A stretch of DNA of 64,000 nucleotides, taken from the NCBI GenBank assembly GCA_038502055.1, contig JAXRKN010000039.1:4712001-4776000 (forward strand), read 5' to 3'. The position numbers and the translations under genes were made by a program. A model generated the notes under the pieces. It worked only from the letters and a program-made list of their open reading frames with translations. It ran no database searches and had not been told where the DNA came from. The stretch is from Tanytarsus gracilentus (taxonomy: Eukaryota; Arthropoda; Insecta; Diptera; Chironomidae). Positions 21,583-33,700 of the stretch are shown here, one piece after another (the stretch's first letter is position 1; each line of letters opens with the position of its first letter).

Positions 21583-24500
21583 TATTAGATTTACTTCAAG
21601 CGTGAATTTTAAATACTTTAAATTTTCTTTTCTTCCTCATTTTACAAAATCGTCAAGTATTTTTTTTTTCGTCAAATAAACCTTCAGGTATTTAATTAAT
21701 AAAATTAAAAGTAAACTTTTTCTCCCTTTCTGTAATTAGTTATAGTAAAATGAAACCTCTCAGTATGACAGAGTTTAATTAAAAAATCTTTATTTTTCTC
21801 ATTAAAATAATTTTAATAAAATCTCCCAAAGAATCATGATTTTGAAATTAAAAGCGTGGAAGTAAAACAGTCAAGAATTCCAAGAGTTTAAAACAATAAT
21901 TATCTAACTTTTATATAGTCTCACTAGATAGACCGCATAATCCAATATGTAATTAAATAAAAATGAATTATCATCATTAAAAATATTAGAATCAAATTCA
22001 AAAAAAGAAACTCTTTTAAGAAAAGCGAAATGATGCCTATTATATGTGTATTCTAGATTATATAATTGTAAAATAAATTCATGGTACTATTTTTAATTTA
22101 AAAAAGTGAAAAAATAAATAAAAATCATTTTTATCATATCAGATCTTAAATTGTCAGAATTTTGCAATCAAAGTTAATTTCAGATTGAAGAGTAAGTCTT
22201 TTATCACCATCTCTAACATTCATCGCTATGTCGACGGGAAGGCCAATGAAACAATTAGAAGACGACCCTCGTCTTTCTTGCTGTTAATAAAATTTGACAT
22301 CGTCTCATCGTGAGTGGGAGAGATTGAAGGATCGGTGATAAAGACTTTTATTCGTTGCTTAGCTTGATGTCGGCTCGTGGCTGAAGTACTGCCATAGAAG
22401 ATAATTATTCTCGACAATTTAGTTCGAGATTACAGCTTAAGAATATTCTTGAGCAATTTTCACTATAGAAATCAGAAGTGTTTGCAGATTGTTTGTCAGA
22501 TTAATTAGTTGTGAAAATGGAAATTTTAATTTAAGACTTTTGGCTTCTGACAGTCAAATTAATTAAATTTCTTTGAATTGCAACGTGAAAAATTGTGCAA
22601 TAAGAAAATTTTATCAGCAAAAAGCGAAACAAACTTTTTGGTTGGGGTCGCGAAGGGAAAAAGTTTTTTAATATAGAAATTCCACGAAGAAGTTTGAAGT
22701 TTTATAATTGCAGAACATTTACTTGTCATATTTAATGATGGAAAAAATTATGTTTGTAATTTTGCGGAAGTTTCGAAAGTTCAAACGAAAATTTTCTTTC
22801 TCGAAGATTTTTCAAAGTTTTCAAAATTTAAATATCGCATGACAAGAAAAGCCTACTAAAATTATTTATGGACAGCCAACAATTATTTAACTTGCTTTAA
22901 TTTTTTAAAATCCACATATTTTTTTTATGGATGTCATATTAAAACCTTAGTGACATCCATCAAAAAATTCTATCAAACTCCTTTTAAAATATCCAAATTA
23001 TGCCCATAAAATTTAGCTCATTGTAATTATTTTATCTCGATTCCGCTAATCAATCTTCCATTTGTAGAAATTATTTTTCGATCATCGATTTTTCCATCAC
23101 ATCGCTTCAGTCTCCATTGTAACTCTTTAGATTAATCATTTATTGGCCTAATCTATCATTTATAATTCGATATTGATCATGTTACATAAGTAATAATTAC
23201 AGTAAACATATCCAGGTTGTTGTTGTCAGGGTAATTTGTGTAACACGCACATTTACACGCAGGTGACGAAAAGCGAGAAAAAAATTAAAGCCATTCGGCG
23301 AGCACTATGGAAACATCAATAAATTTTTGCTGCTAATCTCACGAGCGTCGAAGAACTAATATCAATATAGGCGACGCTTTTCCATTTTCATTCGTGTTGA
23401 ATAATTTATGAAAACAGCTTTTTTATATTGAAAATACATAGTTTGTGTTCAGGTGGTGAGGCTTAAAATTTAAAAAATAGGGATGGAATATTTTTAATAA
23501 ATTTCAAGTTTCAAAAAAATTAAAGCTGTCTAGCTGATATTTTCCCATTCCTCGCAAATAAAGCCTTGAACGACAATAAATTTATTTTTGTTTTCAAATC
23601 AGCTTTTACGATAGCGGGGAGGCGAATTCATACGAAAAGTTTATTTTTAAGCTTTTTCCATCAGTGAAGGATGTCTTTGACTGCATCCAACATCAATTTG
23701 AGTTTTCTCTCTCTTATATGACATTGTTTATCTTTCGTACATTTTCAATTGAGTTATGAAACGGATGTGAATTGTTTTGGTGAATGTTTTTCTTTTCATC
23801 CACTCTCGCTCGGCATGATATCATTTTAGAGAAATGTTGATGATGGAATTATATAATGTACTTAAGAGGGATTATTTCAATGCGATAACAATGTTATTTT
23901 TTTCAGTTGTGGAACATTTTATTAAAAGTTTATGAAAAGTTTTTTAGTTGAATTTTTGGTAATTTAAAAAATTTCAGGGGTCTGTGCATAAATTAAAATT
24001 TATTTTCATGGTTACACACTTTTCAAAATGATGTAATCTCCTTAGGACTAATACAAAAAAATAAATGTTGAAGAGTTTGTGGAAAGCTTATTGTTTTTCG
24101 TGATGTAATTAAAATTTGGTGAATTCTATTTTATAATATTTATTTATTTTTGGAGGAACTCATTTAAAAAATTTTGATGTAAAATTGAATTTTTTTATTT
24201 TATATTTTGAAAGTTCGTAAAGTAAAATTTGCTTACATGTCAGAGTTTTCCAGAAATTAATTTATTTAGTCTGTCAAATATTTATGAATTTTACAAAGCT
24301 GACTATGATTATATGATTTCATTCCTATTTTAAATAAACAACGTAAAAATGGAAATTTTAATAAAATTGACATAAATTTCTGAAAATTGCTTAAAAATAT
24401 TTTGATTTTGTTTCATGAATAAAAATATTTACTGTCATCTAAATCAAATTAGACCAAACAAACAATTTATTATTCTTTCTTAAAATCAAAAGAAGACATT

Positions 24501-26864
24501 TTAATTTCAAATTATGGTTCACTTGGTAACGGTCTGAAAAAAATTATTCATTTCCTATGTAAATTTGTTACCTTACCTTACCATCAAACAATCTTTCAGC
24601 TTCTTGAGCTGTGAACTTTTTTACTGCCTTTGAAATCTTATTTAAATTCCTAGAATTCTAAAAGGCGCAAACCCATGTCTCAATTATGTGACATCCTCAT
24701 TTCTCTTTTGTGGAGATCAAGTTAAATTTATTTTCATAATTTTTTAAGAATTTTTCATAATTTTCCCAAAAAAAATTTAAATTGCTCAAAAAATAATTAA
24801 TGTTTAACAAGATTAATAGCAAACACCTCAAAGATGGAGCAAAGTTCTCCTAATTACATCAAAATAAACTAATCAAAGATTCATTAATAATTGACAGAGC
24901 TTTAAAATTCCTAAAAAGGTTCACAAATATATTAAAAAACTTTCAGATCTCCTGCATACCAAATTTGCCTCTTTTGAAATTTTTATGTGACCACCTGAGC
25001 CGAATGTCGAACATGGATGAGTTTTTTTGCTCAGAGTAGAATAGGAAAAAGTTATGTGCACATGCTGCATACAGTCCTATACACTGTAAAATCTGATAAA
25101 GAATTGAAATTTATTCGGGATCGAATGTGACCATTTATCAAATCAGCAAAATGTGCAAAAGAGAGTGAACTATTTCCTAAATGCTGAAAACAGACTTCAG
25201 GAATTACATGCACGAATGTGCTCGAAATGGATGTGCAGCAAAAAAAGAGAGCTTTGAGCTGTGGGAGATGCATGGTATGACCGAGATGAGTATGGTCGAA
25301 TGATTGATGTTCTGGTTGAAGGTTAATGAATAAAATTTTGCTGACAAGTGAGGAAAAAATTTTAAATGAAGTGCGAAAAGCCACGATAACGAACTATTAC
25401 ACACACATTGAAATCCAACAGAAATTAAATGCTCGAAAAATCTTTACTTTAAGTTTTTCTTGGTAATCCATCAACTAGTTGCAAGATTGATGAGAAGAAT
25501 TAAGCCATTTACAAGGAGATGAAACTAAATTTAAAAAATAAATTTTTCATCTTAGAAAAAATTAATTTTTTGCCATCCCTTATTTCAATTCTTCTTAATT
25601 CTTTTTACTGCAAATATCAAGTCAATGACGGATTAAAGTTGAATAATCACTTCAATACTTCAACTGGCGGTTTCCCACATTCCCTACAGAAAAATAATTG
25701 ATTTTTCCTGGAACTTTATAATTCAGCATTGAAAATTGGTTCTGTCATCGATGATGTGACAATTACATCAGATGCATAAGGGATTATGTTCGATTAATTA
25801 ATTACGCGAATGGAATATTAATTTGTGTACAAATCGCTGTCATTTCACGCATGCGATGTGCAATGTTTCGAAAAGAGTGTTTTATTGAGGTTAAACGTAA
25901 TTAGGTTTACTCAGAAGACTTTGATGTAGAACTCAACCTTCTTTCGACTTCCCTATAAAAAATTTAAATCTAATTAGCACAAAATGAAAACAACATAAAA
26001 AATATTTCAAATTCTGTCAACTACCGAAAAAATATTAAGAAGCTTTTTCTAGTACAAAATTCAAATTTTTTTGTAACGGAAATTTTTTTCACTTTCACAA
26101 TTTTGATGTTGAACAAAAAAATTATAAAGCTGTTAAACAATTGATGTGATTAAATGCTCTTGACCTAGCCCAAGATAAAAATTGATAATTAAACGAGAAT
26201 AATTGGCATTCGAGCGATAAGGCGATCATTGCATAATTGATAAAGTTCAGTGCACCAACAATTGATTTTGCAATCTGATAAAAACTAAGGAAAGATTTTA
26301 ACTCTTTTAAATTACTTTTAAAACTATTCAGAAACTTCCTCAAAATTTAACTCAAGTCAATAAAAGCTTTTGAATTTTTTTAAAATCAACTCTGAAAAAA
26401 TTATTTAAATTAATTTAAAAAAAATATTATTAAATTATTCAATTTTAGAAATTAATCATAATAATTTATCTAAAATAAATTTTTATATTTCATCCAGCAT
26501 GATTTAATTTCTACAATTAATATTTTAGTTAATTGTCTAAGATTTTTCTTTCACGATACATCTTATCTGATCTTTCACTCGATGATGATCATACAGCAAT
26601 GATGAAGACAAATTGATTCTCTCGCTTCCACTTTTTTAAGAGAATGAAAAATTGAAGTACTAGCTATTCATTAACTTATCAGCAAATATTTTTAAAATTC
26701 ATTAATTAAGACCACAATAAACGAACAAGTGGCAATTTTAAAAGTTGAAAAAATCTCATTGCATCGACAGCAATGTAGAGCATAAAAAATTGCACTTAAT
26801 TCACCCATAAATCATTACTTTTTAACACGATGATAAGAATACAAAAAAGCCGGTCTCATTTGCA

Positions 26865-27012
26865 TACTCGCTCTCTCTTTCTTTATTGAGTGAGCTTTTT
26901 TCGCTCTCTTTCTCACTCTCTCACTTTTAAGCTCCAAAAAAATGCCTTGTTATTCACTGAGCCTCTCGCTCTGTCGTTCAGAAGTGTTGCGAACGTCGAG
27001 TCGAGTTGATCT
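26865..27012 (+). promoter_or_regulatory. Candidate core promoter (GAGA-rich, Inr plus DPE)
   Basis: A run of (CT)n/GAGA-type sequence (26868-26970) precedes TTCAGA, an approximate insect initiator with +1 at A26980. TGATC at 27007-27011, i.e. +28 to +32, matches 4 of 5 positions of the DPE consensus RGWYV, at the required spacing. The GAACGTCGAGTCGAG segment between them resembles insect downstream promoter sequence, and local GC content is raised. No TATA box is seen. It would drive + strand transcription and is the best upstream start candidate for the ADAMTS gene, whose first coding exon is preceded by a splice acceptor. The initiator is imperfect and the link to that gene is inferred. 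Confidence 0.4.
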
Positions 27013-27725
27013 TCAAAAAGAAATCTCTCGTCCGCGCGACTTCGAATTTTTTTTGTGAATTTTAAAGTAAGAAGAAATAATTTTTTGTGTGTGCGTATGT
27101 AAGAAATAAAAAGTAATTAAACAAGAAAATATCAAAAATAACAAAAATTTCAAATTAATCAAAAATCTGATTGAAATTGTGTTTTGAGTGAAAGAAAAAA
27201 TTCGAATAATTTTTGTGTGTCGATAAATGCAAAATAAATTTAAAATATTTTTTTTCTATTTCTCGCCTGAAGTGAATCTCGGTTTCTGCTGATTAAATTT
27301 AAATTAGTGGTCGATATTTTTTCTCTCGCGTTTTTTTCTTCGAATGAAATCGAAAGTGGAAGTGTGAAAAAATTCTACGAAGCGAAACAAAAAAAATAAT
27401 TTCATGAATCAATTTTGAAAGAGACAATTGAGAAAAAAAGAGTTTTCCTCCTTCCGAGTTGATCCGTATAGATCAAGAAAGCGATATGGAAAAACTTTTT
27501 GTGTGTGAAAGAGAATCGATAAAAAAAATACTGTGAAAAAAAACTATTTTTAACAGCATTTCATGTATCGCAGATTCTTTTAGCAACTGAAAATTATTTT
27601 TAAATTCAGGAGAGCTTTTTTTTGTTTACATTTGAATGAAAGAAGAGAGGAACATCGCGCCGCACAGCAGTGTACGAAACAGACGGGAAGATTATTTATT
27701 CGCAAAAGAAATCATCTGATAAAAG
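26980..27725 (+). other. Candidate noncoding first exon of the ADAMTS gene
   Basis: From the proposed start the + strand is strikingly purine-rich (A-runs with GTGAAA, GAAAG and GAGA motifs) for about 750 bases. It then switches at 27726 to a T/C-rich stretch, as in a 5' leader followed by an intron. A possible donor AAAAG|GTTATT is at 27726; a stronger donor-like AAA|GTAAGA at 27067 would give a leader of only 87 bases. Many short ATG frames occur and no coding potential is seen. The next acceptor that must receive a leader is at 37782. Confidence 0.3.
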
Positions 27726-30700
27726 GTTATTAATTTTTTTTCTTGCTTCTTTTCTTCCTCACTTCTCGCGCAAATTCTCGGCTGTGTGTTCGGGGGGCTC
27801 TTTTTAAAATATATTTATGTGTATTACATAAGATGATTGAACTGCGAGCTGGAGAATGTACAGACACTCACTCTAAGACTTTTATGATTTAGTCGAGAAT
27901 TTTTGCTTAGTAGCATTTCATTAGCGAGTGAGTTCGGAAGGGACAAAAGTGCAAACTAGACACATAAAAAAAATAAACTTCTCAAATTTTTTTTAATGAA
28001 ATTTAAGTCAAGCAACTGTTTAAATACACTAGAAATTGTAAGTGTGTTTTTTCTTCAATTCGCGCCATGTCTCCAATACGAAATTCACATCGCATGCTCG
28101 ATTGAGCAGTTTGAAGAATGAAATTTTAGCTGGCACCTGTGGAAGTATTTTCGTTTTCATTTATATCTGCAGAAAAAATAATATTTCATTCATTTCGGGG
28201 AAATTAACATGTCTCAATGAAAAAATGTCGTAAAATATCCGTTTCGTTGGATTGATTTCGAAGTTCGAGTGTTTGTCGAGTTGAAAATTGACAAATCGAG
28301 CGTGAAGATTTCGTTCAGCTTTTGTTGATTTTTTGAGAAAAAGAAAAATTGAAAGTGAAAATTATATAAATAAATAATTTTTACACTCAAAACTCTCCAC
28401 AAGAATTTTTGAAGATAAAAAATTACCAGCCTCGTTCAAGTGTCAAGCTTCGCTGTTCACAATCAATCTTCTCGAGTGAATATTTGGATCAAAAAGGAGC
28501 GTCTTGTGTGTTAATTATTATCAACAAAGAATTATCATAAAATGCTAATTTTTCCCCGGAGCGAACAAAGTTTTCGATTTAGAAAACTTGTTTTTGGTGA
28601 AATTAATTTTTAGAAATTGCTAATGAATTTGTACGTAAAGATGCTAATTTGAGAACTCGACCATTAACGGCCTCAGAATTCTTTTTTATATACGAGAAAG
28701 ACAGTTTATTGAAATGTGAACAAAGAAGAGCAGACAAATATGAAAGCCACCCCAGTGACATTTCATATTTCATTGACTTTTCTTTGTCATCATCTGACCA
28801 CTTTTATTTTTTTCTCCCCCGGAAAAAGAAATTTTTTATTTTCCGCATAAAGTTTACTATTGTTATTCCAACTCTGACGCCTTCATGACTACAACATTAA
28901 CTTTTTTAATTTGATTCCTCCCGACTTTGTTATTTAACACAGAAAGTTTCATGTGTGAAAAAAAAGTCTTCCATTTTTATTCAAGTCAATCAATAACATT
29001 TGGTGTAAAATCAGTGTGAAAACATCTTTTGAAGAATGCTAAATACGTTGAAATTTGAGAAGTTCTCGGCAAATTTAAAATCTCGCAATGCACAAAGTCA
29101 ACAAAGCAATTTTGTAGCAAATTATTTTTTGTGAAATGAAAAAATATTTTTAAGTTTTTAAAAAAATTCCAAAATAGTTCCGGTTCGTTAGACAAAAAAT
29201 ATTCTGCACTTATTAAGTGTCTTCCTTGCAAAATAAACAATGCAATTTTTACTGTGCAAATCACCCTCATAAGGAACTGACTCAATAACTCTATCATCGA
29301 CTTGAAGGATGGCAATAGGAACTAACTAATTAAAGTTGCTGACTAAGTTACTACAAAAATTCTCAATTAATTTTAACGGCTTTACTCTAATTTGTTTAAC
29401 CTTCGCTGCAGAAAATATAATTTATGAATATTGTTTCTCATTTAATCCATTAAAAAAATAGAAGTAAATTTTCCTCGAATGTCGCATTTTATGAAAGAAA
29501 AATAAAAAGTTTTATGCAGAAGATTTGTGTGTAAAAATAATTTCTCACAATTTTTTTTCTTCCGTTTCAATTAAAATCACTTAAATGTGAGCGGCTTAAA
29601 AATTCTTTATTTTACGATTCATTCACACCATGTGATTTAAATTCTTTACAAAGTAAAATTGATAGAAAAAAAGAAGAAAAAGCGTGTACGCGATAGATCG
29701 CGCAATAAAAGAGTACATACGTATATACATATAGAAGTACTGAAAGATCGCCGTCTACTATCGGACTGGGGTTATAAGAAAGCAGCGAAAAAATTAGGTT
29801 CGTGAACGTAAAACATTAAACAATTTGAAGCAAAAAAACCGGCTTCAAATTCCATTCGAGAGAGAGAAATGTGTTTATTCAAAAAATCATCACCCATAAG
29901 TAACTACTCATACCATAACATAGCGAGTGATTCTTTTAAGCGAAAATAAAGTGTTTTTAGCGATGATTATCGGGTGGGTGAAAACCAGTGGACTCAGAAT
30001 GTCCATTTTGGAATTTTCGAAGAGGTTGACTTTAAAATAATTTTTAATATCTTTTTATCCTAATCATTAAAAATTTTAAATCTCTAATTAAAAAATGCGC
30101 TTTAATCATCCCATCTTGAGTTAACTTTTACGCAAAAAAAAATTTCAAAGGCCAAAAAATGTGAACATATCTTTAGTGGATTGCCAGCGAGAAAGAAATA
30201 AAGAAAAATAATTTTTGTTGCCACGAAACAAAAAAAAATATGCAAATAATCTATCTTAGCTCTTTTCATCTCTCTTTATATTGTGTTTTTTTTTTGATAA
30301 ATCAATGAGACACGATCAATTAGAAATAAAGGAGCAACGACCATTTATGGTGCTCTAAAAAAGAAGCAACTCTCTTATATATTTATTGCTCGCGTGCGAG
30401 ATCGTTTGCCGAAAGAAGAATTTTTGTTTATTTTTTTATGGATCAACAAATTTGCATATATGAGTGCTGTTGACGATAATATCCAATACTTTATCATCAT
30501 CATATGCTTCACACATATGTCAGTATTGAATCCCATTTCAAGTTGTTGATGAGAAATGAAAATTGAAGGTTAAAATTCTTGTTCTTCTCACTAGACACTG
30601 CGAAATCGAGTGCTGTCAATTAAATTTGAAGAATTTTGAAGTGTCGAAATTGATCAAAATTCTAAAACAATTAAAAACTTAAATTGAGCGGGAAGTGAAA

Positions 30701-33700
30701 AAAAATTAACTGACCGCCCTTGACATCAAGGCAAAAAAGTTGCAAAAAACATTCAATATCGAATATGACAGACGAAGTGGGTTATTTTTTAAGAGAATTT
30801 TATGATTAATTTAATGGCATTAGAAAAAATCAAAATTGGGCATTACAGTGTAATCTTCGTGAGAATGTTATCAGATTTTATGGATTATCTTTTTACTGCT
30901 AAAACTTTTTTACGACAATCTTTTATTCAAATTTTTTTGGCGGTTAAGAACTGGTCGAAAAAATGTTTTAGATTTAACGATGTTGACATCAACAAAAATA
31001 ATTGAAATGAAGATTTAAGAGGGCCATAAAAAGTGGCAAATTGCTTGGATGTTCATTTTGGACAGTTACATCGAGAGGATTTGAGAAGAGAGATTAAATA
31101 ATAAAACAAATTAACTGAGATTTAATGGACGATATCGCTGAGAAATTTTAACAGCTCAATTTAATTTGATTTAGGAATGAAAATAAAAATTATTTTTCTT
31201 GTTAGCAAAAAAATTTGAATATTTTTTTTGAAATTCAAATGTTAAACATTTAAATAATTTTTTTAATAATCATAATTTGGGTCTTCAAATTTTTCAGCAT
31301 TTGCATCCACTTTAATATTCTCAATGACATCACCATAAAATTATCTCTCTCGATAACGTTTCCAGCATTAAAAACATTTTCTCATATCTCACAGTCTCTC
31401 GCGCATTCCATTCGAAGACGTTAATTTGATCGGAGATGCATAAAAATAAAAGTTTCGGCACGAATTTTTCCAATTAGCAAAATATTTTATTGATATTTTA
31501 AAAATCGAAGAATTCAGAAATTTATGCGGTTTGATTAAATAGGTAGATAAAGTCGGATCCTAGGATTTTTCGCTAATTTTTAGGATCAAACAAATATGCT
31601 GATAGCGATCAAACATTTTTCCTCGGCTGGATATTGTGCTCGTATTTCTCTTTCAAAACCAAATTTGTTGAAACAGAGAAAAGAAAAAGAAATCGAGAGT
31701 ACTAAAATTGGGAAAGACATAAACCAAATGCCCTCTCACTCGAAGAGCATCTAAGCATTTTCTGAAAATTTTTTGTTTAAAATACTTGAGTTTCTTGATA
31801 GATTTGTTTGAAGCTTGAAAAAGTGCAGTCGCTCTCCATAGCCACTAGTTGCTTTCAGGAGATGGAATAATTTTTTTTCTAGAGGTGGATTTGGGTCACT
31901 AGGAATAAATTTTCCAGTGGATTTATGAGCACATTTAAGTTGTGAGTAAGATAATATTTAAAAGAATTTTAAAACATTGAAAAATAAATAAATAAAGAGA
32001 TAAAAATACAAAAATTCAATGATGGACTTCGAAAAAGTTTAAAATTTGAGTTTATTTCAAAAAGTTGGCCATCGATAGTGTGAAATTTATTTATTTTTGC
32101 ATAATCGCCAAACGATCTCAACCTCTCCACGGCAAGTTCAAAATCATTCAATGAATTCACTATCATTGCTCAATATAAGTCGAACAAAATGTGAGAGTCA
32201 CACACAATTTCATTTGAATGGGAACTGTCAATGATTATTTAATATTAGTTGTTAGATTTCAATGAATAAACGATCATCATCAGCAGCGGCGGCACAGACA
32301 AATAGGCATTATTTGGCCATTGATGATGTCGGTAAATAGGGAGATATCAATGATGTTAATTAATGCATGTAAAAGCATTTGAAGTGATTCATGCATGCGC
32401 ATAATTTGAGAGAAAAGTAAAACGTGGGTTTTTATCACTGCGGTAAGAGAAAACTAGATAGCAGTAAATAAGTCGTTATCAAAAAACTAGACGTAATGCA
32501 AATAATTTTAATTAAGTCACTCCAATTAATTTTTCAAATATCTAACTTCAAAGCAGTCTTGCAATTTTTCATGAATTATCGTTCTTAAATCGATGGCTTG
32601 CGGGTGAAGGAGGCGAAAGACTTTAAAACAAAAAATTATGGAAATATGATGATTATTTATGAGATTCGCAAAAAATATATATTTTTTTTATACACATGTG
32701 TGGGCAAAAAAAATTTGTGCCAAACGATGAAAAAAATGAGTCAAAATTCGCTTTGTCGAACAAAAGAGATGATTGAATATGCGGCGAAGCAGCACGTTTT
32801 TAGTGATTTTTAAATAAAATCTATATATGCAGTTTAAAGCGTGTGCGCTCACGAGATTGAACAATTTTAATTTTGTGAAGGAAGTAAAAAATGAGCTAGG
32901 AAGAAACAAAAGTCTTTTGTGCGTCTAATAATTAGGTTTTGTTGTTTTATAATTAGCTAGGTGGAAACCGAGCAACACCTTTAACATACTTTTTTCAACT
33001 AAATGCAGCACACAAATGTGATCGACCTAGCCGCCCGATGCTCAGCAGATAAAATCACCTTTTTCATGTTCTTCACACAGGAACTTTCATGTTTTCGTTC
33101 TTCTTAACAATTAAATGATCATCTAAACATGATTTCGCTAGAAAATCTCACGCCAGTGCGAGTGCACATGCGGCATATGGTGCAGTGCACGTTGAATATC
33201 AAAAAAATTATTCATTCGAATGGGCGTTAAGAATATCAAGAGTCATTGATCGTCAAGAGGTGGAAACAGTTATTTCTTTCAAAACTTTTAATTAGAATGC
33301 ACCATAATCAAAAATCGGCAGGTTTTTGTTGTTGATGAATCTCAGTTAAAGAAATTTTTTGGAAGCGCACTCGAGAAGAAGAAGAAAAACACGATAAAAG
33401 AGAGAAGACAAAATAAAAGTAAGAATAGTCGTGTGTATTTTTTTCCTCTCGAGAGTTATTGTAAACACACAATATCTCCAGAGCTATGGCTATGAGGATG
33501 GAAGGAAAAAAGTGAATATAAAGAATTGACTTCAAATACTCGAGAGATGCTGCTGCTTCGACTATGCCTCGATGTGTGTTTATCGATTCTCTCTCTCTTC
33601 TTTTTTTGCTTTCGCGATTGCCTTGATTCCAAAATTGACATGAAACATGTGTGTGGAAATTCAATACTTTCGAGCGCAAATAAAACTTTTTTTTTTGAAT

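Larger units (their letters stand above)
18857..26850. other. Intergenic region, no gene recognised
   Basis: AT-rich DNA without recognisable exons on either strand. It holds a perfect 16-base palindrome (19914-19929), a 75-bp mini-element (20295-20369), a three-copy tandem repeat (21517-21582), and a less AT-rich patch with an open minus-strand frame lacking ATG (22226-22417). Open frames at 20269-20532 and 25052-25384 are of chance type. Confidence 0.55.
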
